Origin: Micromonospora ferruginea
Lineage (GTDB): Bacteria; Actinomycetota; Actinomycetes; Mycobacteriales; Micromonosporaceae
Assembly: GCF_013694245.2 (NCBI RefSeq)
Contig: NZ_CP059322.2
Coordinates: 5,339,001 to 5,403,000, forward strand
Direction of reading: 5' to 3'
Length of the DNA stretch: 64,000 nucleotides
Part shown: positions 24,710-32,242 of the stretch, in pieces
Layout: each line of letters starts with the position of its first letter
How positions within the stretch are numbered: the first letter of the stretch is position 1
Program-made: the position numbers and the translations under genes
The notes under the pieces: model-generated
The model's database searches: none
What the model was told of the DNA's origin: nothing
Seen by the model: the letters and a program-made list of their open reading frames with translations, nothing else

Positions 24710-25783
24710 GTGAGTGTCGCGTTGGTGACCGGTTCCGGCGGTCTGATCGGCTCCGAGGCGGCCCGGCACTTCGCCGGCCTCGGTCTCGACGTGGTCGGCA
24801 TCGACAACGACATGCGGCGGTACTTCTTCGGTGAGGACGGCTCGACCGCCTGGAGCCTCGACCGGCTCGCCGCCGATCTCGGGTCGGCCTACTCCCACCA
24901 CGCGGTGGACATCCGCGACCGCGACGGCCTGGAGAAGGTGTTCGCCCGCTACGGCAAGGACATCGCCGTGGTCATCCACAGCGCCGCCCAGCCGAGCCAC
25001 GACTGGGCCGCCAAGGAGCCCTACACCGACTTCGACGTGAACGCCGGCGGCACGCTCAACGTGCTGGAGAACACCCGGCGGCACGCGATCGACGCGCCGT
25101 TCATCCACTGTTCCACCAACAAGGTCTACGGCGACCGGCCGAACACGCTGCCGCTGATCGAGCTGGAGACCCGCTACGAGCTGCCCGAGGACCACCACTG
25201 GTACGGCGGCATCACCGAGGACATGTCGATCGACGAGTCGCTGCACTCGATCTTCGGCGCCTCGAAGGTCGCCGCCGACGTGATGGTCCAGGAGTACGGC
25301 CGGTACTTCGACATGAAGACCGCCTGCTTCCGGGGCGGCACGCTGACCGGCCCGGCGCACTCCGCGGCCGAGCTGCACGGCTTCCTGGCGTACCTGATGC
25401 GCTGCGTGATGGAGGGCCGGACCTACAACCTCTTCGGCTACAAGGGGAAGATGGTCCGGGACGCGATCCACTCGCACGACGTGCTCACCGCGTTCGAGGC
25501 GTTCTTCCGCGAGCCGCGCTCCGCCCAGGTCTACAACCTCGGCGGCGGTCGGCACTCGAACACCTCGCACATCGAGGCGTTCCGGATCGCCCAGGAGATC
25601 ACCGGCCGCGAGGCGCAGATCAACTACGTCGAGCAGGCCCGCACCGGCGACCACCAGTGGTACGTCAGCAGCATGGCCCGGTTCGAGGAGCACTACCCGG
25701 CCTGGAAGATCACCTACGACGTGCCGATGATCCTCCGGGAGATCCACGAGGCGAACGCCGACAAGTGGGTGCCGAAGGCATGA
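24710..25783 (+). CDS. NAD-dependent epimerase/dehydratase (CDP-tyvelose epimerase-like SDR) with Phe at the catalytic Tyr position
   Basis: 357 aa. Extended SDR: Rossmann motif VTGSGGLIGSEAARHF at the N-terminus, IHSAAQPSHDWA, VNAGGTLNVLENTRR and STNKVYGD. The family resembles CDP-paratose/tyvelose 2-epimerases (SDHDWAxxxP block). The usual YxxxK reads F182-GAS-K186 (SIFGASKVAAD), so the catalytic Tyr seems replaced by Phe. It probably acts on a nucleotide sugar for surface polysaccharide, together with the glycosyltransferase whose start overlaps its stop by 4 bp. I chose the GTG at 24710, behind AGGAG at 6 nt; the upstream frame crosses the tRNA gene. Confidence 0.85.
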   Translation: MSVALVTGSGGLIGSEAARHFAGLGLDVVGIDNDMRRYFFGEDGSTAWSLDRLAADLGSAYSHHAVDIRDRDGLEKVFARYGKDIAVVIHSAAQPSHDWAAKEPYTDFDVNAGGTLNVLENTRRHAIDAPFIHCSTNKVYGDRPNTLPLIELETRYELPEDHHWYGGITEDMSIDESLHSIFGASKVAADVMVQEYGRYFDMKTACFRGGTLTGPAHSAAELHGFLAYLMRCVMEGRTYNLFGYKGKMVRDAIHSHDVLTAFEAFFREPRSAQVYNLGGGRHSNTSHIEAFRIAQEITGREAQINYVEQARTGDHQWYVSSMARFEEHYPAWKITYDVPMILREIHEANADKWVPKA

Positions 25784-26586
25784 CCGCCGCCACCAAGCGC
25801 AACGTGCTCGGCGTCGGGGTCGACGCCACCGACTACGCCCGGGCCACCGAGGCGGTGGTCGACGCCGCCCGCGAGCGGCGTCCGCTGGCCCTGACCGCGC
25901 TCGCCGTGCACGGCGTGATGACCGGCGTGCTCGACCCGGCGCACAACGCCCGGCTCAACTCGTTCGACGTGGTCACCCCCGACGGGCAGCCGGTGCGCTG
26001 GGCGCTCAACCTGCTGCACGGCGCCGGCCTCACCGACCGCGTCTACGGCCCGGAGCTGACCCTGCGGGTGCTGGCCCGGTTCGCCGACGAGGGGCTGCCG
26101 GTCTACCTCTACGGGTCCACCGAGGAGACCCTGGCCCGGCTGATCCCGGCGCTGGAGCGCAGGTTCCCGGCGCTGAAGATCGCCGGTGTGGAGCCGTCCA
26201 AGTTCCGGGCGGTCGCCCCCGGCGAGGACGCCGAGATCGCCGACCGGATCCGCGCCAGCGGCGCCCGTCTCGTCCTGGTCGGACTGGGCTGCCCCCGGCA
26301 GGAGGTCTTCGCGTACGCGATGCGACCGCTGCTGGACATGCCGCTGATGGCCGTCGGCGCGGCGTTCGACTACCACGCCGGGCTGCTGCGCAACCCGCCG
26401 CCGTGGATGCAGCGCGCCGGGCTGGAGTGGTTCTGGCGACTCGGCTTGGAGCCGAAGCGGCTGTGGCGTCGCTACGTCATCCTGAACCCGGCCTACCTGG
26501 CCCGGCTGGCGGCCCAGAAGACCGGGCTGTGGAAGGCCACCCCGCCGCCGCCGGCCACCGCGCGTCCGGCCACGTTCGACGTCTGA
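25780..26586 (+). CDS. WecG/TagA/CpsF-family glycosyltransferase (GT26)
   Basis: 268 aa. It matches the family throughout: NVLGVGVDATDYARA, 'VHGVMTGVLDPAHNARLNSF', VVTPDGQPVRWALNLL, RVYGPELTLRV, VYLYGSTEETLARL, LVLVGLGCPRQEVFAYAM and AVGAAFDYHAGLLRNPPPWM. Members transfer N-acetylmannosamine or a related sugar onto a polyprenyl-linked acceptor at the inner face of the membrane. The substrate here is unknown. Start ATG overlaps the epimerase stop by 4 bp, so the two are co-translated. Confidence 0.92.
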   Translation: MTAATKRNVLGVGVDATDYARATEAVVDAARERRPLALTALAVHGVMTGVLDPAHNARLNSFDVVTPDGQPVRWALNLLHGAGLTDRVYGPELTLRVLARFADEGLPVYLYGSTEETLARLIPALERRFPALKIAGVEPSKFRAVAPGEDAEIADRIRASGARLVLVGLGCPRQEVFAYAMRPLLDMPLMAVGAAFDYHAGLLRNPPPWMQRAGLEWFWRLGLEPKRLWRRYVILNPAYLARLAAQKTGLWKATPPPPATARPATFDV

Positions 26587-26674
26587 CCCCGGCGTCCCCT
26601 ACGGGAGAACGTTCCGGGTCGACCGGGGTGGCGTCCCGGATTCGGTGGACGTCGAACTGGGCAAGGCTGGGCCC

Positions 26675-27286
26675 ATGGATGACCGTCTCGCCGTGCTGCT
26701 CCCCGTCGCCGCCGTCTGGCTGGCCGCCGCCCTGGTGGCGGAGGGCCTGCCCGGGCTGGACCGCGCCCGGGCGCTGCGCCGGCGTACCGGATGGTTGTCC
26801 GCCCTGGTGCTGACCGGCCTCGCGCTGACCGTGGGGGCGCTCGCCGCGGGCCTGCAGAGCGCCGGCGACACCGCGCTGGACCGGGCCGCCGCCGGGCTCG
26901 CCGTCGCGGCGGTCCCGGCCACGCTCGTCGCGGTCTGCACGGTACGCCGGGTCCGTCGCCTGCGGGCCGGCGCGGGCGCCTTCGCCACCGCGCCGGGAAC
27001 CCCGGCGCCGCACGGGCTGCGGGCCGCCGCCGCGCACCCGCTGATCGCCCTGCCGCTGCACGCGACCACGCTCGCGGTGCTCGCGGCGATGCTCCCGGCC
27101 GTCGGGCTCGACCTGTTCGCCGCGCCGGGCGTGGCCGGTCCGGCGATCACCGTCGCGGTGCTCGGTGTCGCCGCGATCGGGGTACGCCACGCGCTGCGGC
27201 ACAACCGGCTCGCCGAGCGGGCGATGCCGCCGGCCGGCGCGGTGCCGGCGGTGTCAGCGCGTCCGGCTCGCGCCCTGCACGTATAG
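26675..27286 (+). CDS. Multi-pass membrane protein of unknown function
   Basis: 203 aa from the ATG at 26675; a GTG at 26645 is possible but adds a charged, non-hydrophobic stretch. Four or five hydrophobic segments are visible (AVLLPVAAVWLAAALVAEGL, WLSALVLTGLALTVGALAAG, AAAGLAVAAVPATLVAVCTV, LHATTLAVLAAMLPAVGLDL, AITVAVLGVAAIGVRHALR). I recognise no family. Its last 33 bp overlap the 3' end of the convergent 27254-27658 gene. Confidence 0.7.
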   Translation: MDDRLAVLLPVAAVWLAAALVAEGLPGLDRARALRRRTGWLSALVLTGLALTVGALAAGLQSAGDTALDRAAAGLAVAAVPATLVAVCTVRRVRRLRAGAGAFATAPGTPAPHGLRAAAAHPLIALPLHATTLAVLAAMLPAVGLDLFAAPGVAGPAITVAVLGVAAIGVRHALRHNRLAERAMPPAGAVPAVSARPARALHV

Positions 27287-27658
27287 CAGTTCCAGGATCG
27301 CCCGGGTCGCCTCGAACCACCGGTCCAGCCAGCCGGGCGGGGGGACGCTGCCCTTCGGCGGCAGCTCCAGCAGCAGCCCGCGCAGCAGCGGATGGTCCAC
27401 CAGGGACTCCTGCTGCTCCATCGGCCACCCGCTGGGCGGGAAGGACGGCTCGGTGAGCGGGTTCGGGTCGAGCGACGGCAGGGAGAGCGCCGGCGCGGCC
27501 TGCTCCGGCGCGCCGGACTCCCGGCCGGCGATCTCCTCGCCGTCACCGGAGACCACCTCGGTGAGGACGGTGTCCCGGCGCGCTCCGCGGTACTTGCCAC
27601 CGAACCGCTCGGGCTTGCCCGGGCCGTTGGTGAGATTCTCTGAACCGATCGTCGTCAT
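27254..27658 (-). CDS. Conserved hypothetical cytosolic protein
   Basis: 134 aa, ATG start with a weak GGCGAGA upstream. The N-terminal half is polar and Pro/Gly-rich (MTTIGSENLTNGPGKPERFG). The C-terminal half is more ordered, with Leu/Pro/Trp motifs such as ESLVDHPLLRGLLLELPPKG and WLDRWFEATRAILELLY. There is no signal or membrane segment. I do not recognise the family. The 3' end runs 33 bp into the convergent membrane-protein gene. Confidence 0.6.
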   Translation of the reverse strand: MTTIGSENLTNGPGKPERFGGKYRGARRDTVLTEVVSGDGEEIAGRESGAPEQAAPALSLPSLDPNPLTEPSFPPSGWPMEQQESLVDHPLLRGLLLELPPKGSVPPPGWLDRWFEATRAILELLYVQGASRTR

Positions 27659-27755
27659 CCGTCTCGCCTGCCTCGTTCGGTTGCCGATCCGTGCGGTTCA
27701 ACGAGGCGGAACGGAACTGGCGACGGGTGACGGGCGCCGGTGGTGCGGGGACGAA

Positions 27756-27791
27756 ACGGTCCCGCCCGGCGACGCTGCCGGGCGGGACCGT
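27756..27791. terminator. Terminator after the DUF397 gene
   Basis: A perfect 15-bp stem ACGGTCCCGCCCGGC/GCCGGGCGGGACCGT with a 6-nt loop lies 15 nt beyond the DUF397 stop on the minus strand. Confidence 0.85.
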
Positions 27792-27806
27792 GCTCCGTCG
27801 GGCCGA

Positions 27807-28034
27807 TCAGCTCCGGCCGAAGGCCTCGCCCCTGGTGCCGGCGACGAAGGCGTGCCAGTGCCCCGGCGCGAAGACCAGGGCCGGGCCGGCCTTGTCCTTC
27901 GAGTCCCGGACACCGACCGCCCCGGTCACGTAAGCGACCTCTACGCAGTTGTCACAGTTCGGCCCGCTCTTCGAGCTCTTGAACCACGTCGCCTGTGTCA
28001 GGTCCACGGGGAACTCCTTGGTCGCCATTTCCAC
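27807..28034 (-). CDS. DUF397 protein (AbaA-orfD-like partner of the XRE regulator)
   Basis: 75 aa. It shows the DUF397 pattern: ATWFKSSKSGPNCDNCVEVA, VGVRDSKDKAGPALVFAPGHWHAFV. These small proteins are encoded next to WhiJ-like XRE/DUF5753 regulators across actinomycetes and are thought to relieve or modify their repression in development and antibiotic control. The GTG at 28034 has AGAGGAG 5 nt upstream; the ATG at 28028 is an alternative. It overlaps the 3' end of the XRE gene by 37 bp, implying coupled translation. A second such pair is at 57826-58814. Confidence 0.9.
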   Translation of the reverse strand: MEMATKEFPVDLTQATWFKSSKSGPNCDNCVEVAYVTGAVGVRDSKDKAGPALVFAPGHWHAFVAGTRGEAFGRS

Positions 28035-28879
28035 AGCGGCTCCTCTGCCAGTTTCGCGATGTGTGCGACGGACTCCTCCGGTCGTATGGCCGCTGCTCGA
28101 ATGTGATCGAAGATGAAGCTGTACTTCTGCAGTTCGTCGCTCTTCTCCAGGAAGAGCCCACCCGTGGCGTTCTCCGCGTACACGACATCCGGATCACTCG
28201 GTTCGGGGAAGCTGAGGATCGTGAAGGTCCCGTCCATGCCGGCGTGCGCACCCACCTCGAAGGGCAGGACCTGCACCGTCACGTTCGGCAGTTCGGCCAC
28301 CTCCACCAACCGCTTGAGCTGGCCACGCATGACCGCGTCGCCGCCAACCGGCCGGCTCAGCACCGCCTCATCGAGCACCACCCACAGATCGACCGGATCG
28401 TCCTGCGTCAACAACGACTGACGGCCCAGTCGGACACGCACCCGTTGTTCGATCTGTTCGGCGGTGAAGTCCGGCCGGGCGGCGCGGATCATCGCCCCGG
28501 CGTACTCCTCGGTCTCCAACAGGCCGGGCACGACCTGCTGCTCGTACGCCCGGATCTGGCTGGCCGCGGCCTCCAGACCGACGTACGCGCCGACCAGCAC
28601 CGTGCTGTACGGATGCCACCAGCCCTTCTGCCGGGCCTCGCGGGCGATCTGCACCAGCTCGTCGCTCTCCGCGCCGACCACCCCGTAGATGCGGAGCATG
28701 TCGCGCACGTCGCGGGGTGTCGCGGTGGTGTGCCCGGTCTCGATCCGGGAGACCTTGGACGCCGAGCACTCCAGTTGCTCGGCGACCACCTCGATGGTGA
28801 TGCCGGCGGCTTCCCGCTGCCGGCGGAGTTCGGCCCCGAGGCGGCGCCGGCGGATGGTCGGGCTGCGCCGTTCGCTCAC
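27998..28879 (-). CDS. XRE-family regulator with DUF5753 domain (WhiJ-like)
   Basis: 293 aa. N-terminal helix-turn-helix (RRRRLGAELRRQREAAGITI, VVAEQLECSASKVSRIETGH) at ~10-65, then the DUF5753 ligand/partner domain (IRAYEQQVVPGLLETEEYAG, MIRAARPDFTAEQIEQRV, LWVVLDEAVLSRPVGG, VTVQVLPFEVGAHAGMDGTF). It is a cytosolic repressor-type protein acting with the overlapping DUF397 gene. I chose the GTG at 28879, where GAGGAG is 5 nt upstream, over the GTG at 28885, whose codon overlaps that motif. Likely autoregulated through sites in the 28886-29427 region, by inference. Confidence 0.9.
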   Translation of the reverse strand: MSERRSPTIRRRRLGAELRRQREAAGITIEVVAEQLECSASKVSRIETGHTTATPRDVRDMLRIYGVVGAESDELVQIAREARQKGWWHPYSTVLVGAYVGLEAAASQIRAYEQQVVPGLLETEEYAGAMIRAARPDFTAEQIEQRVRVRLGRQSLLTQDDPVDLWVVLDEAVLSRPVGGDAVMRGQLKRLVEVAELPNVTVQVLPFEVGAHAGMDGTFTILSFPEPSDPDVVYAENATGGLFLEKSDELQKYSFIFDHIRAAAIRPEESVAHIAKLAEEPLWKWRPRSSPWT

Positions 28880-28885
28880 GAGCAC

Positions 28886-29427
28886 TCCTCGATTCGCGGC
28901 TGCGGGGGCCGGCGGGCAGGCGTTCGCGGCGGGGGTGGTGCCGGTCGTCGACCGGCCGCGTCGGGCGAAACCGGCGTCCAGTGTGCCGTCCCAACACCTG
29001 AGGCTTCAAGCGTCCCGTTCACGTGTCCCACTCACCTATCGGCAAAAGTCGACGTGCAACTTGCATGACGCACGTCGCTGATGCACTCTGTCCGTATGGC
29101 ACGGGTTACTCACCGTCTTCGTTTGATCTCCGGGCGTGGTGACACCACGGTTCGCGGGACGGCCGGAGGGGAGCCGTCCCGCGCCGTGAGACCTGCACCG
29201 GAATGAAGACCCCGCCGCTGCACGCCAGCTCGGCTGCGGCGGCGGGAGCGGTAACCGGGAGCAGCCGGGTGATGGTCGGGTGGCGGTTCGCCACCGCGGG
29301 TACGGCCCGACCAGCACCGCCCCACCGACCGTCGGTCCACGAGGCAGAACCCCCGTCACCGGACCGCACCCGACCCCCGTTCAGCCTCGCCGGCCCCGCC
29401 GCCGGCCGAACCTTCCCAGGAGCCCAT
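28886..29427. other. 542-bp non-coding region between divergent genes
   Basis: No convincing gene. It holds a perfect 11-bp palindrome TGCAACTTGCA (29055-29065), a candidate operator for the XRE gene, and a hairpin GCGGGACGGC/GCCGTCCCGC (29154-29182). The rest is GC-rich with no other structure I can support. An in-frame upstream extension of the plus-strand gene to 29203 exists but lacks coding character. Confidence 0.55.
29154..29182. terminator. Hairpin, possible terminator
   Basis: A perfect 10-bp stem GCGGGACGGC/GCCGTCCCGC with a 9-nt loop. It lies in a divergent intergenic region where no annotated gene ends, so it may terminate an unannotated short transcript or attenuate the downstream gene. 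Confidence 0.5.
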
Positions 29428-29715
29428 GTGCTTCCCCGCTCCGGTGACGTACTGCACGTGACGCGCGCGGCGAGTGTCCAGTTCCTCCGACCGATCATGT
29501 TCCGGATGATCCGGGTGCTCGACTGGCCGACCTACGACGGTTGGCTCTGGCTCGACGGCTACGAGTTGAACGCGGCGGGGGACGCGGTCAACCGGCGGTC
29601 GATCTTCGTACAGCAGGAGGGGCTGCGGCAGGTCCAGGCCGCGCCGGTCCCTCGTCAGCACACCGTCCGCACGGCCCGCCGGCCGATCGTCCGGACTCCG
29701 GTCCGGGTGGGCTGA
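29428..29715 (+). CDS. Small conserved hypothetical protein
   Basis: 95 aa from the GTG at 29428, preceded by AGGAG at 5 nt. The core reads VTRAASVQFLRPIMFRMIRV, then LDWPTYDGWLWLDGYELNAA and GDAVNRRSIFVQQEGLRQV, with a basic C-terminus. The Trp/Tyr/Asp-rich middle suggests a small beta-rich domain. I do not recognise a family; similar short proteins seem common in Micromonosporaceae. An alternative start is GTG 29458. No signal peptide or membrane helix. Confidence 0.65.
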   Translation: MLPRSGDVLHVTRAASVQFLRPIMFRMIRVLDWPTYDGWLWLDGYELNAAGDAVNRRSIFVQQEGLRQVQAAPVPRQHTVRTARRPIVRTPVRVG

Positions 29716-29819
29716 CCTCACGATTCCCGGCCGGGTGGGCGTGCCGACGCCATAGAATCGGTACGCCCACCCCGGCACGTTCCACCCCGCGCGCCCCGGA
29801 CCCTGAACCAGGGATGGTC

Positions 29820-30269
29820 ATGGTCAAACTGCCCGCCGCGCGGCGGCACCACCGGTCCCGCATCGGTTACGCCCTCGGGCTCTTCGTGTTCCTCGGGGTC
29901 GCGACAGTGCTCGCGCTCGTGGTCCGACACCCGGCCTTCTCCGCCACCCAGCAACTGGCCGAGCCGGTGCCCGCCCCGGAGATCACCGTCGCCGAGGGGG
30001 ACGCCCGGTCCGTCGCCGAACCGGCACCCGACGAGGACGAACCGGACGAGGACCAGCCGGCGGCCGACGATGCGCCGACGCCCGGCTCGGCCGGTGCCGG
30101 TGCCGGTGCCGGTGCCGGTGCCGGTGCCGGTGCCGAGGAAGGCTCGCTGGCCGACCGCCCGGCCGAGCCGGCCGCACCCGGACGATCGCTGTTCTACACC
30201 GGCCTGCTCGGGCTCGCCATCTCGCTGGCCGGGCTCGGTCTGGTCGGCACCCGTCGCCGACAGTGGTGA
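29820..30269 (+). CDS. Hypothetical protein with two membrane helices and a Gly-Ala tract
   Basis: 149 aa. A basic N-terminus (KLPAARRHHRSRIGY) precedes a helix (ALGLFVFLGVATVLALVV). An acidic, Pro/Glu/Asp-rich external stretch follows, then a (GA)n tract encoded by seven GGTGCC units (30091-30134), and a C-terminal helix (FYTGLLGLAISLAGLGLVGT) ending RRRQW. This resembles a surface protein with a C-terminal anchor, but I find no LPXTG or LAXTG motif before the last helix. ATG 29820 has AGGG at 6 nt; ATG 29814 is possible. Function unknown. Confidence 0.65.
   Translation: MVKLPAARRHHRSRIGYALGLFVFLGVATVLALVVRHPAFSATQQLAEPVPAPEITVAEGDARSVAEPAPDEDEPDEDQPAADDAPTPGSAGAGAGAGAGAGAGAEEGSLADRPAEPAAPGRSLFYTGLLGLAISLAGLGLVGTRRRQW
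30091..30134 (+). repeat. GGTGCC hexanucleotide tandem repeat
   Basis: Seven perfect CCGGTG units in register with the reading frame, coding for alternating Gly-Ala. Copy-number changes would add or remove dipeptides without a frameshift. Confidence 0.9.
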
Positions 30270-30273
30270 CCGG

Positions 30274-31329
30274 TCAGGGCGTGGCGGTGGTGGAGGGCGT
30301 GGCACCCGAGGTGGTCCGGGTGGTCGTCGGCGCGCCGGTGGTCGGTGCCGGCGGCGCGGCCACCACGAGCGTGACCCGCTCGCCCTCGCCCACCGAGTAA
30401 CCGGCCTCCGGGTCCGTGGCGATCACCGTGCCCGCCGGTCGATCCGACGGCCGGCGCTGCACCCGGTAGTCGATGTCGAGCCGGTCCAGGGCCGCCCGGG
30501 CCGCCGCCTCGGGCAGCCCCACCAGCGGGGGCATCGGCACCTCGACCGCCGCGCTCGTGGACGGCGACTCGCTCGACGGCGAACTGCTCGGCGACTCGCT
30601 GGTCGGCGAGGCGCTCGTCTGCGCCGAGGTGCTCGGCGCCGCCGACGGTGACGTGCCCGAGCCGGGGTCACGGTCCGCGGCACGCAGCGCGAGCCAGACC
30701 CCGGCCGCGATCAGCCCGATCAGGACCAGCGCGAGGATGCCCAGCAGGATCGGCATCCACCAGCGGCGGCCGGACTGCTCGTCGCCGTACCACTCGGCGC
30801 CGGGCTCCGGGTAGCCGGCCGGCCGGGGCGGCGGCACCCCGGCCCGCCCGGACCAGGCCGCACCACCGACCGGCTCCGACCGGCCGGTGGCATCGAGCGG
30901 CCGCGACGCCCCGCCGGGCAACGGCCGGGTGGCGTCGGCCCGCGGCTCGACCCGCGTCGCGTCCCCACCACGGTCCCGTGGCATCGCCCGGGTCGCGTCC
31001 GCGTCCGCCCCGCCGCGCGGCATGGCGCGGGTGGCGTCCGCGTCGCGGGGTATGGCGCGAGTGGCGTCCGCGTCTTCCGCACCGGCCGCGTCGCGGGGCA
31101 TCGCGCGGGTGGCGTCCGCGTCCTCCGCACCGGCCGCGTCGCGCGGCATCGCGCGGGTGGCGTCCGCGTCCTCCGCACCGGCCGCGTCGCGGGGCATCGC
31201 GCGGGTGGCGTCCGCGTCGGCGGCAGGGTCGGGCCGTGCGGCGGGGGTGGCGTCGGCGCCCCGATCCGGTGGCAGCGCCCGGGTCGCGTCCGCGTCACCG
31301 GCCGGTGGCTCCTGACGGTCGTCGCTCAT
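30274..31329 (-). CDS. Kinase-less PASTA membrane protein with DATR repeats
   Basis: 351 aa. The cytosolic N-terminal ~170 residues contain about ten copies of the motif DATR(A/P)xP, three of them in perfect 16-residue repeats (DADATRAMPRDAAGAE). One membrane helix follows (WWMPILLGILALVLIGLIAA), then a Ser/Thr-rich linker and one PASTA domain (PPLVGLPEAAARAALDRLDI ..VIATDPEAGYSVGEGERVTL) and a Thr-rich tail. It has the outer half of a PknB-type kinase with no kinase domain. The repeated Thr in an acidic/basic context could be phosphorylation sites for PknA/PknB, an inference. ATG 31329 follows GAAGGA. Confidence 0.85.
   Translation of the reverse strand: MSDDRQEPPAGDADATRALPPDRGADATPAARPDPAADADATRAMPRDAAGAEDADATRAMPRDAAGAEDADATRAMPRDAAGAEDADATRAIPRDADATRAMPRGGADADATRAMPRDRGGDATRVEPRADATRPLPGGASRPLDATGRSEPVGGAAWSGRAGVPPPRPAGYPEPGAEWYGDEQSGRRWWMPILLGILALVLIGLIAAGVWLALRAADRDPGSGTSPSAAPSTSAQTSASPTSESPSSSPSSESPSTSAAVEVPMPPLVGLPEAAARAALDRLDIDYRVQRRPSDRPAGTVIATDPEAGYSVGEGERVTLVVAAPPAPTTGAPTTTRTTSGATPSTTATP
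31055..31220 (-). repeat. 48-nt tandem repeat coding for DATR units
   Basis: Three full, nearly identical 48-nt units (31055-31102, 31103-31150, 31151-31198) plus a 22-nt partial. Each encodes one 16-residue repeat. Unit differences are mostly single bases, implying recent amplification. Confidence 0.9.
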
Positions 31330-31447
31330 GACACACGTCCTTCCCCACCCGGGACGGGGCACGGGCCCTCGAACGTCCACGGTAACGGGCCACGGCCACG
31401 CCGGCCGGGATCAGCGCGCCGGCAGGGCCGGTCGGGCGTGCGTACCG

Positions 31448-32128
31448 TCAGGGGGTCGGCGGCGGATCGGACGGTGCGACGCCGCAGGTCAGCGTGACCT
31501 GGTCGTTCCAGCGCGCGGTGCCACCGGCGACCGGATCCTGCCCGCCGACCGGCCCCTGCCTGCCGGTGCGGTAGCGGGGATAGAGCCCCGCCTCCACCAG
31601 CTCGTCGACCGCGTCCGAACAGGACTGACCGCCCAGGTCGGGCACGGTGACGGCCGGCGCCGGCCCGGCGACCCAGACGGTCACGGTCACACCGCGCCGG
31701 ACCGGCGCGCCAGGGCTCGGTGACGTGCGTTCCACCGCGCGGCCCGAGCCGCTCCCGAACACCAGCCGCCAGCCGAGCCGGCGGTCGCGCAACTCCCGCC
31801 GGGCCTGCTCGAAGTCGGTGCCCACCAGCTCCGGCACCGTCAACCCGGCCGGAGTGGTCGACCGAGAACCGGTCGGACGATCCTCGGCGGAGCGACCCGT
31901 GGTGGGCGCGACCTGGGAGGGCGTGACCTGGGAGGAACGGGACGGCAACGCGGCCGGTGGTGGCGTGGCCTCGGGCGACACGGTCGACCGGTCGGGATCG
32001 CCGGCCAGCACCCAGCCCACGCTCGCACCGATCACCGCCAGCAGGGCCGCCGCCAGGCCGCCACCGACCACCAGCCGGGTCCGGCCCGGACCGGTCTCGT
32101 CGGGTACCGGCTGCCGATCGTCCGTCAT
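31448..32128 (-). CDS. Membrane protein with two PASTA domains, no kinase domain
   Basis: 226 aa. A short cytosolic N-terminus (MTDDRQPVPDETGPGRTR), one helix (LVVGGGLAAALLAVIGASVGW), a Ser/Thr/Pro-rich linker, then two PASTA units beginning LTVPELVGTDFEQARRELRD and VTVPDLGGQSCSDAVDELVE. The second has a cysteine pair (SCSDAV..LTCGV) as often seen in outer PASTA units. It would bind peptidoglycan fragments outside the membrane. I chose the ATG at 32128 (GGGGGACGCG upstream); GTG 32149 is possible. It lies 118 nt upstream of the DATR-repeat PASTA gene on the same strand, suggesting a shared unit. Confidence 0.82.
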   Translation of the reverse strand: MTDDRQPVPDETGPGRTRLVVGGGLAAALLAVIGASVGWVLAGDPDRSTVSPEATPPPAALPSRSSQVTPSQVAPTTGRSAEDRPTGSRSTTPAGLTVPELVGTDFEQARRELRDRRLGWRLVFGSGSGRAVERTSPSPGAPVRRGVTVTVWVAGPAPAVTVPDLGGQSCSDAVDELVEAGLYPRYRTGRQGPVGGQDPVAGGTARWNDQVTLTCGVAPSDPPPTP

Positions 32129-32242
32129 CGCGTCCCCCGCCTCAGTCACCGGCGACCGTAGCCGGTCCCGCCAAGCCGCTCACGCGCGGCCGGCCGCTCC
32201 CACGACTCGCCGGGCCGACCTCGGGACGCTACGCTGCCCGGC

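Noticed and set aside
29203..29427. N-terminal extension of the 95-aa protein
   Set aside because: No ribosome-binding site at the upstream ATG and no conserved-looking sequence; AGGAG before GTG 29428 is better.
30091..30134. CRISPR-like short repeats
   Set aside because: A perfect hexanucleotide tandem without spacers, in frame within a gene.
30180..30269. LPXTG/LAXTG sortase substrate
   Set aside because: The protein has a C-terminal helix and basic tail, but no LPXTG- or LAXTG-like motif before it.
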